A DNA stretch of 64,000 nt from Phytohabitans aurantiacus (GCF_027923225.1 NZ_BSDI01000015.1:1-64000); one strand, 5' to 3'; positions 42,737-50,956 are shown, numbered from the stretch's first letter. Program-made: numbers and translations. The notes: generated by a model from the letters alone, not told the origin.

Positions 42737-44370
42737 GCCCCGAGCGCCGCGTCCTGCGGCTCGCCCGCCCGTACCTGGGCCGGCTGCTGCTCGCCGGCGT
42801 ACTGGCCGCGGGCACCGAACTGGCGGGCCTCGCCCTCATGGCGACCGCCACCTGGCTGCTGATCACGGCCGCCGGGCAGCCGCCGGTCGCCGCGCTCACC
42901 GTCGCGATCGTCTCCGTGCGCGCGCTGGCCATCGGGCGCGGCGTGCTGCGATACACCGAGCGGCTCGCCGGGCACGACGCGGTACTGCGGATCATCACGG
43001 AGGTCCGTGCTCGCGCCTTCGCGACGCTGGCCGGGCGGCGCGAGCAGGCCCGCTCGGGCGACGCGCTCAGCCGGCTCGTGTCCGATGTGGACGCCGTACA
43101 GGATCTGCTGCTCCGGGTGCTCGTGCCGGGTGCCGCGGCGTCGGCTGTGGGCGTACTGGCGCTGGCTGGTGCGACGGCGATCTCGCTTCCGGCGGCGCTT
43201 GCGCTGGCAGGTGGCCTGCTCGTGGCCGGCGTGGCGCTGCCCGCCGCCGCGACCGCCCTGACCAGGCGCACCGCCGATCGTGTCGCCCCGCTGCGCGCCG
43301 CCCTTGCCGCCGACGCGATCGACCTCACGCACGGCGCGGCCGACCTGGCGGCGTTCGGCGCCACCGGCACCGCGCTCGACGCGGCGTCCGGCCGGGCCCG
43401 CGAGCTTGCCGCGCTGGAGCGGCGCCTCGCGGCGGCGGGCTGGGCCGTCGACGCGGCCGGTGTGCTGATCGCCGGCGCCACCTCGGCCGCCGTGGTGGCC
43501 GCCGCGCTCTCCGCCAGCGTCGACGGCGTGCTCGTCGGGGTGCTCGCCGTCGGCACGCTCGCCGCGGTCGAGGCGAGCCTGGCGCTGGTCACCGCCGCCC
43601 GCCAGCACACCGAGCTGCGCACCGGCCTGCGCCGCGTCGCCGACCTGCTGGACCCGCCGCCCCTCGAAGACCGGTCGGGAGACACGCCGACCGCCTTGCG
43701 CGACGTCACCGTGCGGTACCGGCCGGGTGGACCACCGGCGCTCGACGGCGTCAGCCTCGAACTGCCGCCCGGCCACCGCATCGGCATCGTGGGGCCGAGC
43801 GGGGCGGGCAAGAGCACGCTGCTCCGGGTGCTCGCCGAGTCGGCCGCCCCCTCGGCGGTGGGTGGGCTGCTCGCCGACGCGCACGTGTTCCACGCCACGG
43901 TGCGCGAAAACCTGGCGCTCGGCCGGGCCGGCGCCACCGACGACGACCTCGCCGCGGCCTGCGCGACCGCGGGGCTCCTGGACTGGGTACGGGAACAGCC
44001 GGACGGCTGGGACACCGTGGTGGGCGAAGACGGTGGCCAGCTCTCCGGCGGGCAGCGGCAGCGGCTCGCGCTGGCCCGCGCGGTCCTGCTCGACCCGGCT
44101 GTCCTGGTGCTCGACGAGCCCACCGAAGGGCTCGACCCGAGCGCCGCTGACCGCGTGCTGGCCGCCGTGGTGGCGAGTGCCCGCGCCACGGTGGTACTTG
44201 TCACACACCGGCTGCGCGGCCTCGCCGACTTCGACCACGTCGTCGTACTCGACAACGGCCGCGTGGTGCAGCAGGGCCGCCACGCCGAGTTGGTCGAGGC
44301 TCCTGGCTGGTACCGGGACCAGTGGCTCGCACAGGAGACCGCCGAACGCGGCTATCTCAGCGCCGCCTAA
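42733..44370 (+). CDS. cydC: Thiol reductant ABC exporter subunit CydC with shortened nucleotide-binding domain
   Basis: The 545-residue partner of CydD has the membrane part (about 15-300), Walker A GPSGAGKSTLLRVLAE, signature LSGGQRQRLALARAVLL, Walker B VLVLDEPTEGLD and the switch His in VTHRLRG. Between Walker A and the HVFHATVRENL segment only about 25 residues remain against about 47 in CydD: the beta-subdomain is contracted and the Q-loop Gln is missing (GGLLADAHVF). One ATP site may therefore be degenerate, as in several heterodimeric exporters. Confidence 0.92.
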   Translation: MSPERRVLRLARPYLGRLLLAGVLAAGTELAGLALMATATWLLITAAGQPPVAALTVAIVSVRALAIGRGVLRYTERLAGHDAVLRIITEVRARAFATLAGRREQARSGDALSRLVSDVDAVQDLLLRVLVPGAAASAVGVLALAGATAISLPAALALAGGLLVAGVALPAAATALTRRTADRVAPLRAALAADAIDLTHGAADLAAFGATGTALDAASGRARELAALERRLAAAGWAVDAAGVLIAGATSAAVVAAALSASVDGVLVGVLAVGTLAAVEASLALVTAARQHTELRTGLRRVADLLDPPPLEDRSGDTPTALRDVTVRYRPGGPPALDGVSLELPPGHRIGIVGPSGAGKSTLLRVLAESAAPSAVGGLLADAHVFHATVRENLALGRAGATDDDLAAACATAGLLDWVREQPDGWDTVVGEDGGQLSGGQRQRLALARAVLLDPAVLVLDEPTEGLDPSAADRVLAAVVASARATVVLVTHRLRGLADFDHVVVLDNGRVVQQGRHAELVEAPGWYRDQWLAQETAERGYLSAA

Positions 44371-44430
44371 GGATGCCTAGGGGTCTAACCCTGATGCAAC
44401 CTGTCGGTGCCCCGTGGCACGCTCGGCGGT

Positions 44431-45099
44431 ATGCGCGCCACCATCGACGACTACATGCGCCACCTCGACGGTGCACTGATCGGTCCCGGCCGGCTCAAGC
44501 AAGACATGCTCACCGAGGCGCGCCACGGCTTGGTCGACGCCGTTGAGGGATACCGCGAGGCTGGTCTGCCAGAGTCCGAGGCCGAGCGGCAGGCGGTGGC
44601 CGAGTTCGGCACGGTGGTGGAGCTGGCCCCGGCCTACCAGGCGGAGCTGGCCATGGGCGCGGCCCGGCAGCTCGCGCTGCGACTGGCGCTGGTGCCTGTC
44701 CTGCTCTCGCAGTTCGCTCAGCTCATGTGGTGGCGGGCGCCGTGGACCGCGTCCGGCCCGTTCCCGCCGGATGCCTACGTCTTCGCCTCCGACGTGCAGG
44801 ACCACCTCGGATACGTGGTCGCACTGATGGCCCTGTCGGCGTATGGGCTGATGATGTGGTCCGCCCGGCGGCGAGGCCCGGTGCGGCGCGGTCTTGCCAA
44901 GGCGGTCGGCGTCGGGGCGTTCGCCCTGGTGGCGGTCAACTCCGCGGGCGGCTTCGTCCTGTACGTGTGGTCGGTGGTGCTCTGGAATGCCGCGCTCACC
45001 TGGCCGCCCATGCTGTTGGGTGGCGGCGCGATCATGGTGGCGTACTGGTGGCTGGGCCGCTCGGCCGCGACCTGCGTGGCGGCGGCGCGCCTGGCATAG
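44431..45099 (+). CDS. Permease prefix domain 1 membrane protein
   Basis: The 222-residue protein starts with the permease-prefix domain (ATIDDYMRHLDGALIGPGRL, then GYREAGLPESEAERQAVAEF) and continues with about four membrane helices. Such proteins normally pair with a PadR regulator; here the PadR gene is convergent, 11 bp between stops. The ATG at 44431 has no clear ribosome site. The 60-bp gap after cydC has a small hairpin GTGCC-CCGT-GGCAC (44407-44420). Function unknown. Confidence 0.82.
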   Translation: MRATIDDYMRHLDGALIGPGRLKQDMLTEARHGLVDAVEGYREAGLPESEAERQAVAEFGTVVELAPAYQAELAMGAARQLALRLALVPVLLSQFAQLMWWRAPWTASGPFPPDAYVFASDVQDHLGYVVALMALSAYGLMMWSARRRGPVRRGLAKAVGVGAFALVAVNSAGGFVLYVWSVVLWNAALTWPPMLLGGGAIMVAYWWLGRSAATCVAAARLA

Positions 45100-45110
45100 C
45101 CGGCGCGTGC

Positions 45111-45437
45111 TCAGGCCGGTGCGGCGCCCAGAAAGCGGCTCACCGTCGTGCTGAACTCCTGCCAGCTCTCGCGCTCGCCCGCCAGCGCGCCGTGCCCCGC
45201 CTTGGTGAGCTGGTATGTCCGGCGTTCCCGGCCATTGACGGTGCTCCACGCGCTCTCCACGTATCCGGCTCGCTCCAGCCTTCGCATGGCCGGATAGACG
45301 GTGCCGGTAGGCAGATCGAGCGAACCGCCGCTGCGGAATTTAAGCGCCTCGATGATGGCGTATCCGTGCAGCGCTCCACCCTCCAGCACCGCCAGGAGCA
45401 GCGCATCCAGGTGCCCGTGCAGGGCCTGGGCCTTCAT
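45111..45437 (-). CDS. PadR-family transcriptional regulator (short type)
   Basis: This 108-residue PadR protein has HGHLDALLLAVLEGGALHGY, LPTGTVYPAMRRLERAGYVE and the wing ERRTYQLTKAGHGAL, with only a short C-terminal helix (PadR-s1 subfamily). It probably controls the convergent permease-prefix gene or itself. Upstream is a good promoter with the -10 box 8 nt before the ATG. Confidence 0.9.
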   Translation of the reverse strand: MKAQALHGHLDALLLAVLEGGALHGYAIIEALKFRSGGSLDLPTGTVYPAMRRLERAGYVESAWSTVNGRERRTYQLTKAGHGALAGERESWQEFSTTVSRFLGAAPA

Positions 45438-45445
45438 AAGTAGAC

Positions 45446-45474
45446 AGACTACCGATTCGCGCCGCGAGTTCCAA
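45446..45474 (-). promoter_or_regulatory. Promoter of the short padR gene
   Basis: On the minus strand TTGGAA (45469-45474) and TAGTCT (45446-45451) are 17 bp apart; 8 nt separate the -10 from the ATG at 45437. No ribosome site, so probably leaderless. Confidence 0.6.
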
Positions 45475-45563
45475 CGGGGTGCGGGCGCTCACGGCTCAGG
45501 ATGGACGACTAGGGTGTGTGTGCGCAGAGTCACCTGCACGACAGTTCACACACGGAGGTCAGC

Positions 45564-46502
45564 GTGGCCCGCCAGTCGCCCAACCGGCCAGACGCCGACG
45601 AGCCCGAGATCGACGCCGACGAGCTCGAGGCCGACGAGCTCGACGAGGAGCTCGACGACGACACCCCCACCGCCGAAGGCGCCGCCGCGACCGGAGACCG
45701 GTCGCTCTGGACCGATACGCGCATCGATCCGGTCGAGATCGCGCTGCCGTCCGGCGTTGGTCTGACGCTGCGGGCTTACCGCCTCTCCACGACGCTGACG
45801 CCGACCGATATCGGCGAGCGCGAGGAAGACCTGTTCGAGTCGCGCGCCCGGCACGCGGTGCCCGAAGACGACGAAGACACCGTCATCATCCTCGACGACG
45901 ACTTCCCCGCCGAAGAGGACGAGGACGCCACCGAGGAGATCGAGCGGCGCGGTAAGCACGAGCGCGACGAAGACGAAGACGCCGAGGCAGACGAGGAAGA
46001 AGACGAGGAGCCGGCCGAAGACGTGCCGGCGTTCCTGACCTACAAGGGTCAGCTGCTCCTCTTCAAGAACGCCGAGTCGCTGGTCGCCTTCGTCCGGTCC
46101 GGCGCGCCCAACGACCTCGCCCAGCTCGACACCTGGGACGAGTTGCGCGAGCGGATCCAGCCCGCCGACGTGGCAGCGTCCGAAGAGGACTCTTACGAGC
46201 TCGACCTCGTCGTGGAAAACCTGCGCGGTGGCCACGATTCGTGGGATCTGCACCTGCTCATCGACGCCGGCGAAGTGGCCCGTGACCTCGCGTATGCGTT
46301 GCGGCTACAGCCTGTGCTCACGGCTCTCTCGCCCGGATCCCCTCTGGACGATCTGGATGAGGCCCTCCGTTCCGCCGCTGGTGGCGGGCTTGGGGCGTTT
46401 CGCGGCCGGCGCCGATTGAAGAAAATCGGGGCACAACAGGCAAGTATTGGCTGGCGCACGATTATCGGCAAGATCTCTGCCGCTGTGGACTGGCGCGACT
46501 GA
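45564..46502 (+). CDS. Acidic actinobacterial protein of unknown function
   Basis: The 312-residue protein has an extremely acidic N-terminus (ADEPEIDADELEADELDEEL) and a second Asp/Glu-rich stretch at about 115-155. Between and after these are conserved-looking ordered parts: LPSGVGLTLRAYRLSTTLTP and FLTYKGQLLLFKNAESLVAF. The C-terminus is basic (RGRRRLKKIGAQQASIGWRT). GGAGG lies 5 nt before the GTG at 45564. It is followed 61 nt later by the IS110-like gene, probably as one operon. I have seen relatives labelled primosomal protein or primase, but nothing in the sequence supports that. Confidence 0.75.
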   Translation: MARQSPNRPDADEPEIDADELEADELDEELDDDTPTAEGAAATGDRSLWTDTRIDPVEIALPSGVGLTLRAYRLSTTLTPTDIGEREEDLFESRARHAVPEDDEDTVIILDDDFPAEEDEDATEEIERRGKHERDEDEDAEADEEEDEEPAEDVPAFLTYKGQLLLFKNAESLVAFVRSGAPNDLAQLDTWDELRERIQPADVAASEEDSYELDLVVENLRGGHDSWDLHLLIDAGEVARDLAYALRLQPVLTALSPGSPLDDLDEALRSAAGGGLGAFRGRRRLKKIGAQQASIGWRTIIGKISAAVDWRD

Positions 46503-46563
46503 CCCCTCACCAGGGAGCATCAGTCCTTGGCACACGACACTGTCCGGGGAGGAGGACGACGCC

Positions 46564-49191
46564 GTGGCGCTCGTGCGGGTGTACTGCGGGCTGGCGTCGG
46601 CAGATCCAACAGCGCGACCGGCTCCAGCCGAGTCGCCGCTGACGGTCGCCGTAGTTGACGACGCAGGGCGGCTGCTCGACGTCTGCGAGATCAGTGACGA
46701 TCCGGCTGGGTACGCCCGGCTGGCCGCGCTGCTCGTGGAGCGTTCGAGTGGACCGACCGGTGTCGCCATCGCGGCGGATAGCGACGACCATCTCGTAACG
46801 TCGCTCCTCACCGCGGCAGGTCGCCCGCTGGCCATCTCCGACGATGACGCCGCCGACGACTACGCCGAGCGGTTCGCCGACGACGAGTCGGTCGAGGAGA
46901 TGCAGTCACCCGCGGCAGAACGCCGCGCGGTCGGCCTCGCACGCGCTCTGCAGGCCGGTGCGCTCTCCGCTGTCGTCCTGCCGGTGCCGCGCGACCTCTT
47001 GCCGTACAAGCCGGTGCTCGCCGCACACGCGGCGCTGTGCAACGGCCGGCTTTCCGCGGCGGTCGCCCTCCGCGAGGTGCTGCGCGAGCTGTACCCGGCA
47101 GCCCTCCGCGCCTATCCCGACCCGGCCGAGCCGGTGTCGCTCGCCGTGCTCGACGCCCTCCCCGAGCCGGGCATGCTCAACGGCGGCAGCGGTGGCCGTC
47201 GCGAGTCGGCCGCCGCCAGTGAGGCGCTGATCACACGGCTCGCCGCCGACGGGCTGGCCGAGGTCGACACGATCGACGACGCGATCACCGCGCTGCGTGT
47301 GGCGATCTCCGAGACGCCCCGCCGCAGCCCGGCCAACAAGTCGCTCACCTCGGCGGTCGCCGAGACCGTGCGCCAGGCCGTCGCCGCCGTACGGGCCTGC
47401 GACGCGGGTTGCGACGCGCTCGTCGGCACCCTCAGCGCCCGCCTCACCAGCCAGCCCGCAAACGCCCGCCGGAGCACCGTCCGCCGCGCCGCGACGCCCG
47501 GCACTCCTCCCGTGGCCGGCCTGCACGCGGTCCGCACGCCGACCGCCGAGCACCCAGCCACCCGCGTCGGCCGCCGGGCGCGCCCGGAGCCGGCCGCCGC
47601 GAGCGCGACACCCGCGTCACCGCAGCCCCTGACCACACCGCCCGTCGCTCCCGCGCCGGTGCACCGCCCGCCGGTGGCTCCGCCTCCGGTCAACCGTCCC
47701 GCCGCGGTGGCTCCTCCCCAGCCGCCCGCGGCACCCACCCCGCCTCCAGCCCGGCCAGCGCCAGCGGCTCCCGCCGCCGCGTCGGTCGACCTGCCCGCCG
47801 CCACCCGCCAGGCGCCTCCCCCACCGCCGGCACCGCTGCCGCTGACCCCGCCGATGTCGCCGGCCGCGCTCAGCGCGCCGACGCCGTTGCCGATCCGGTC
47901 TTCGGCGCCGCCGGCACGGCCGTCACCGTCACGCGGCCTCGAGGTGCCCGCCGCGCGAGCCGAGGTCGCTGGCCCGCGCCCGCCGGAGATCACCTCCGAC
48001 CTGGGGCGCCCAGGCTCTGACCTCGGACGCCCGGCTTCTGACCTGGGGCGCCCGGCTTCCGAGATGGGGCGCCCGGTCGAAGCGCCGAACCGGCCGATTT
48101 CCGCGCCGCCGCCCCCGCCACCGGGTATCACGCCGATCGCACCGGTCGTGCCCGGACAGCGCACGACGGCCCCGGTCGACGCGGGCGAGCCGTTCCGCGC
48201 GACGCTGACCACCGCGGCGATCAACAGCGCGCGTGCCGAGCGGCGCCCCACGCCGATCGTGCCGCGCCCCAACACCCGCACAGATCCACCGCCGGCTCCC
48301 GCTGGCGGCGGGTTCGCCGCCACCGACCTCACGGTGCCGGTGCCGACCCCGCGTCCGGCTCCCGACGCCCCTCCCGGGTCGCGGGCCAACTGGCCGCTCA
48401 TCGGCAGCGACGACGACCGCGCCACCGTCCCAGGAGGCCGCCAGCCGGGCGTCAACGACCGCCCCTACGGCTACAGCGATCTCGACCGTCAAACCGTCCC
48501 AGCGGCCTCTGACAGCGGCCGCGTGAAGCCCCCGTGGCAGGCCGACGACCTCCCCCAGGAGCCGCCGAGCCTGCGCCTGGTCGAGCCGCCCCCGCTGGCC
48601 GACCGCGCGCTTCGCGACGACCTCACCCCGGCGGCCCTCGGCCCGTCCGCGCTCGACACCCCGTCGCTGCGCCTGGTCGACACCGACAGCGGCGCCCGCA
48701 GCCCACGGTCGCGCCGCGCCGTCGAGCGCAGCGCCGTCCCCGTGGCCGAAGAGGGCGACGGTGACCTGCTGATCTTCGCCCAGACCCGCTCGGCGTGGTT
48801 CATCGGTCACCCCGAGCAGGACTCCGAGCTGACCTGGACCTCCTCCTCCGTCGACAGCGGCTGGCGCGCCGCCGAGCAGGCCGCCCGGCCCGCCGTGGGC
48901 GCCGAGACCAACTCCGGCCTCCCGCGACGCGTGCCCAACGCCAACCTGGTGCCCGGCTCGCCGCTGCGCGAGGAGCGTCCACTTCGGATCGTCCGCGACG
49001 CCGAAAACATCGCTGCGCACACCAGCAGCTACTTCCGCGGCTGGCGGCGCGGCCAGGAGATCGGCGGATACGCTGTCGGCGGTCGCCCAGGCCGCGAGTC
49101 CGCCGGCGGCTGGGACTTCAGCCGCGACACCGTCAACCGCGACGACACCGACGGCTACGGCTACCGCTCCCCCGCCGCCTACCGCTCCTAA
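46564..49191 (+). CDS. IS110-transposase-derived protein with Pro-rich linker and conservon-kinase-like tail
   Basis: The 875-residue protein has three parts. Residues ~1-320 follow the IS110 transposase plan: GRLLDVCEISDDPAGYARLA, VAIAADSDDHLVTSLLTAAG and the helical LREVLRELYPAALRAYPDPA. The DEDD metal residues are not kept (YCGLASADP replaces GxDxxK) and the Transposase_20 catalytic domain is missing. Residues ~330-720 are low-complexity Pro/Ala with repeated LGRP units. The last ~110 (SGWRAAEQAARPAVG, then SGLPRRVPNANLVPG, then SSYFRGWRRGQ) match the tail of the CvnA kinase encoded at 51.8-55.2 kb. GGGGAGGAGG 7 nt upstream sets the GTG at 46564. Confidence 0.72.
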   Translation: MALVRVYCGLASADPTARPAPAESPLTVAVVDDAGRLLDVCEISDDPAGYARLAALLVERSSGPTGVAIAADSDDHLVTSLLTAAGRPLAISDDDAADDYAERFADDESVEEMQSPAAERRAVGLARALQAGALSAVVLPVPRDLLPYKPVLAAHAALCNGRLSAAVALREVLRELYPAALRAYPDPAEPVSLAVLDALPEPGMLNGGSGGRRESAAASEALITRLAADGLAEVDTIDDAITALRVAISETPRRSPANKSLTSAVAETVRQAVAAVRACDAGCDALVGTLSARLTSQPANARRSTVRRAATPGTPPVAGLHAVRTPTAEHPATRVGRRARPEPAAASATPASPQPLTTPPVAPAPVHRPPVAPPPVNRPAAVAPPQPPAAPTPPPARPAPAAPAAASVDLPAATRQAPPPPPAPLPLTPPMSPAALSAPTPLPIRSSAPPARPSPSRGLEVPAARAEVAGPRPPEITSDLGRPGSDLGRPASDLGRPASEMGRPVEAPNRPISAPPPPPPGITPIAPVVPGQRTTAPVDAGEPFRATLTTAAINSARAERRPTPIVPRPNTRTDPPPAPAGGGFAATDLTVPVPTPRPAPDAPPGSRANWPLIGSDDDRATVPGGRQPGVNDRPYGYSDLDRQTVPAASDSGRVKPPWQADDLPQEPPSLRLVEPPPLADRALRDDLTPAALGPSALDTPSLRLVDTDSGARSPRSRRAVERSAVPVAEEGDGDLLIFAQTRSAWFIGHPEQDSELTWTSSSVDSGWRAAEQAARPAVGAETNSGLPRRVPNANLVPGSPLREERPLRIVRDAENIAAHTSSYFRGWRRGQEIGGYAVGGRPGRESAGGWDFSRDTVNRDDTDGYGYRSPAAYRS

Positions 49192-49359
49192 CCGTCGTCG
49201 GCGCTCGCGCGCCGCAGCCCGCACGCGCCGACACAGCGCTTTCGCCCCCTGCTCCGCACTGCGCCCGCGCGCACCCGTGCTGCGCGCGCCGCCTGCGCGC
49301 CTGCGCGCGCCCCCCGCTCCGCACGCCGCCCGCGCACCTGCGCGCGCCCCCGTTCCGTC

Positions 49360-49416
49360 GATCAAGGGCGAATGCACGCGGTTGGATCTCTTTTCCGCGT
49401 GCATTCGCCCTTGATC
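49360..49416. repeat. Palindrome family A, copy 1 (22-bp arms)
   Basis: A perfect inverted repeat: the arm GATCAAGGGCGAATGCACGC plus GG (49360-49381) is matched at 49395-49416 around a 13-nt loop TTGGATCTCTTTT. A second copy lies at 50154-50212. Arms this long are far beyond chance, so this is a REP- or MITE-like element. Confidence 0.85.
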
Positions 49417-49548
49417 CATGTAGATCTCCTTGATCGGCGCCGCCGAGTGAGGCGTGGCGGCCCTCAGTCGAGGCCACGGCAACGTCCGGTCCGGCCCCGC
49501 GCCGCCAGCGCGCGGATTGCCCGATATCTACCTGCGGCCGCATGAATC

Positions 49549-49591
49549 TTGTGCACTTGTTGCTGCCCTGGCGAGCTCAACAAGTGCACAA
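49549..49591. repeat. Palindrome family B (14-bp arms)
   Basis: TTGTGCACTTGTTG (49549-49562) is inverted as CAACAAGTGCACAA (49578-49591) with a 15-nt loop; AT-richer flanks (AATC / AGAT) extend the pairing with one bulge. Only one copy in the window. Confidence 0.8.
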
Positions 49592-49794
49592 AGATCCGCC
49601 GAGCGGCGGGCCCTCAACCGCAGTCGGACTCGCCCAGCTCGGCGGCGTGTCTCCGGGGATCGTCGCTCTTGAGCTACGCGATCCGCGCCGTGTCAGGTTG
49701 CACCCACCGCCGCCCAGGCGCCGCTACGCGGCGGTTGCCGCTAGGCGCCGGTACACCGGCCGTATTGTCGCGATTCGTCCGCCGAACCTCTCGC

Positions 49795-49840
49795 GCTGTG
49801 AACGTTTGTGGCTGCTGGAGCAGCCACAAACGTTCACAGC
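49795..49840. repeat. Palindrome family C (21-bp arms)
   Basis: GCTGTGAACGTTTGTGGCTG plus C (49795-49815) pairs perfectly with 49820-49840 around the 4-nt loop TGGA. If transcribed it would form a very stable hairpin. One copy in the window. Confidence 0.85.
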
Positions 49841-50153
49841 TTGCCCCGCAACGGCGACCTTGCCTCTCCTGGCCCGGGCCCTCCGCCTCAACGGCGCCGC
49901 CTCCCCGCTCGGCCGCGCGGGGCGCGGCTCCCAGAACGGGCGTCGGCCGGCGCCGACTAGGCGCCGTCTGCCCTTGGGCGGCGAGGATCCGCTTGCTGGC
50001 GAAGGGGCGGGGCTTCGGGGGTCGTATGCCCGTCTGTGGCCGGCGGGAGGGCGAGTGCCGCGTAGATCTGCCGTCGGCTTGGTGCTGGCCGCGCGGCATT
50101 GCGACAAGTTCAGGGATGTCTCGCCCTCAGACCGCGATCGAGGAGAAGCTCAT

Positions 50154-50212
50154 CGATCAAGGGCGAATGCACGCGGATCGGAGATCAAAGCACGTGCGTT
50201 CGCCCTTGATCG
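50154..50212. repeat. Palindrome family A, copy 2 (20-bp arms)
   Basis: CGATCAAGGGCGAATGCACG (50154-50173) and CGTGCGTTCGCCCTTGATCG (50193-50212) pair at 19 of 20 positions around a 19-nt loop. The arms are the same sequence as copy 1; the loop differs, which argues that arm pairing is what is preserved. Confidence 0.85.
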
Positions 50213-50347
50213 GCGGCAAGGAGCGCGCTGCGCGCGGGCAGGGCGCCGCGCGGACAGGGCGCGCTGCGCGGGCACGGCGCGGTGGGCGCAAGAGTGCGCT
50301 GGATGGGGTGGGGGCGCCGCGCTTGCGCGCGGCGTCCTCGGGCCCGG

Positions 50348-50956
50348 TCAGGCGGGGGCTACGGCGCGGGAGCGGCGCATCGTCAGCACGTACTCGACGA
50401 GCGAGATCAGGACGTGCTTGGTCGACTCGCGGTTGCGGGCGTCGCAGCTGATCACCGGTACGTCGCTGGAGATAGCGAGCGCGTCGCGTACGTCCTGCGG
50501 GTCGTGGTACTGCATCCCGTCGAAGCAGTTGATCGCCACCAGGTACGGCAGCCGCCGATGCTCGAAGAAGTCGATCGCCGCGAAGCAGTCGGCGAGCCGC
50601 CGGGTGTCGACCAGTACGACCGCGCCGATCGCGCCACGGACCAGCTCGTCCCACATGAACCAGAAGCGTGTCTGGCCCGGTGTGCCGAACAAGTACAGGA
50701 TCAGATCGCGATCGATCGTGATGCGACCGAAGTCCATGGCGACCGTCGTGGTCGTCTTGCCCGGCACCTGGCGGGTGTCGTCGACACCCACGCCTGCCGA
50801 GGTCATGATGGCCTCGGTGGTCAACGGTGTGATCTCCGAGACCGAGCCGACGAGCGTCGTCTTGCCGACGCCAAACCCACCGGCGATGACGATCTTCGCC
50901 GAGGTCACGCGCCCGGTCATGGGGCGGTGCGACGTGTCAGAGCCTGCGAAGTCCAC
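50348..50956 (-). CDS. cvnD: Conservon small GTP/ATP-binding protein (CvnD)
   Basis: The 202-residue Mgl/Rab-like GTPase has the P-loop IVIAGGFGVGKTTLVGSVSE, LYLFGTPGQTRFWFMWDEL as the switch II region and the base-recognition segment VAINCFDG. It is the last gene of the conservon, which resembles a eukaryotic-style G-protein relay coupled to a sensor kinase. The GTG at 50956 gives the N-terminus MDFAGSDT, which as I recall is a common CvnD start, and overlaps cvnC by 20 bp. Confidence 0.93.
   Translation of the reverse strand: MDFAGSDTSHRPMTGRVTSAKIVIAGGFGVGKTTLVGSVSEITPLTTEAIMTSAGVGVDDTRQVPGKTTTTVAMDFGRITIDRDLILYLFGTPGQTRFWFMWDELVRGAIGAVVLVDTRRLADCFAAIDFFEHRRLPYLVAINCFDGMQYHDPQDVRDALAISSDVPVISCDARNRESTKHVLISLVEYVLTMRRSRAVAPA

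Larger units (their letters stand above)
49192..50347. other. 1.15-kb gene-free region with clustered palindromes
   Basis: Long frames here on both strands are compositionally biased and contain no recognisable protein. The stretch holds four long inverted repeats of three families (listed separately). Its two ends (49200-49360 and 50213-50345) are GC-only, simple-sequence DNA rich in CGCG and GCGC. It separates the IS110-like operon from the conservon. Confidence 0.7.

Noticed and set aside
45516..46502. DNA primase or primosomal protein label for the acidic gene
   Set aside because: No toprim, zinc finger or helicase motif is visible; the label seems to be inherited annotation.
46564..47520. 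Active IS110 insertion sequence
   Set aside because: Metal-binding residues and the second catalytic domain are missing, and the frame continues into a long host-specific tail.
49200..49360. CRISPR array or tandem repeat in the CGCG-rich stretch
   Set aside because: The repeats are irregular simple sequence with no regular unit or spacer length.
50157..50654. 165-residue minus-strand frame ending at palindrome A copy 2
   Set aside because: It is a shifted frame of cvnD, and the part beyond it is GC simple sequence.
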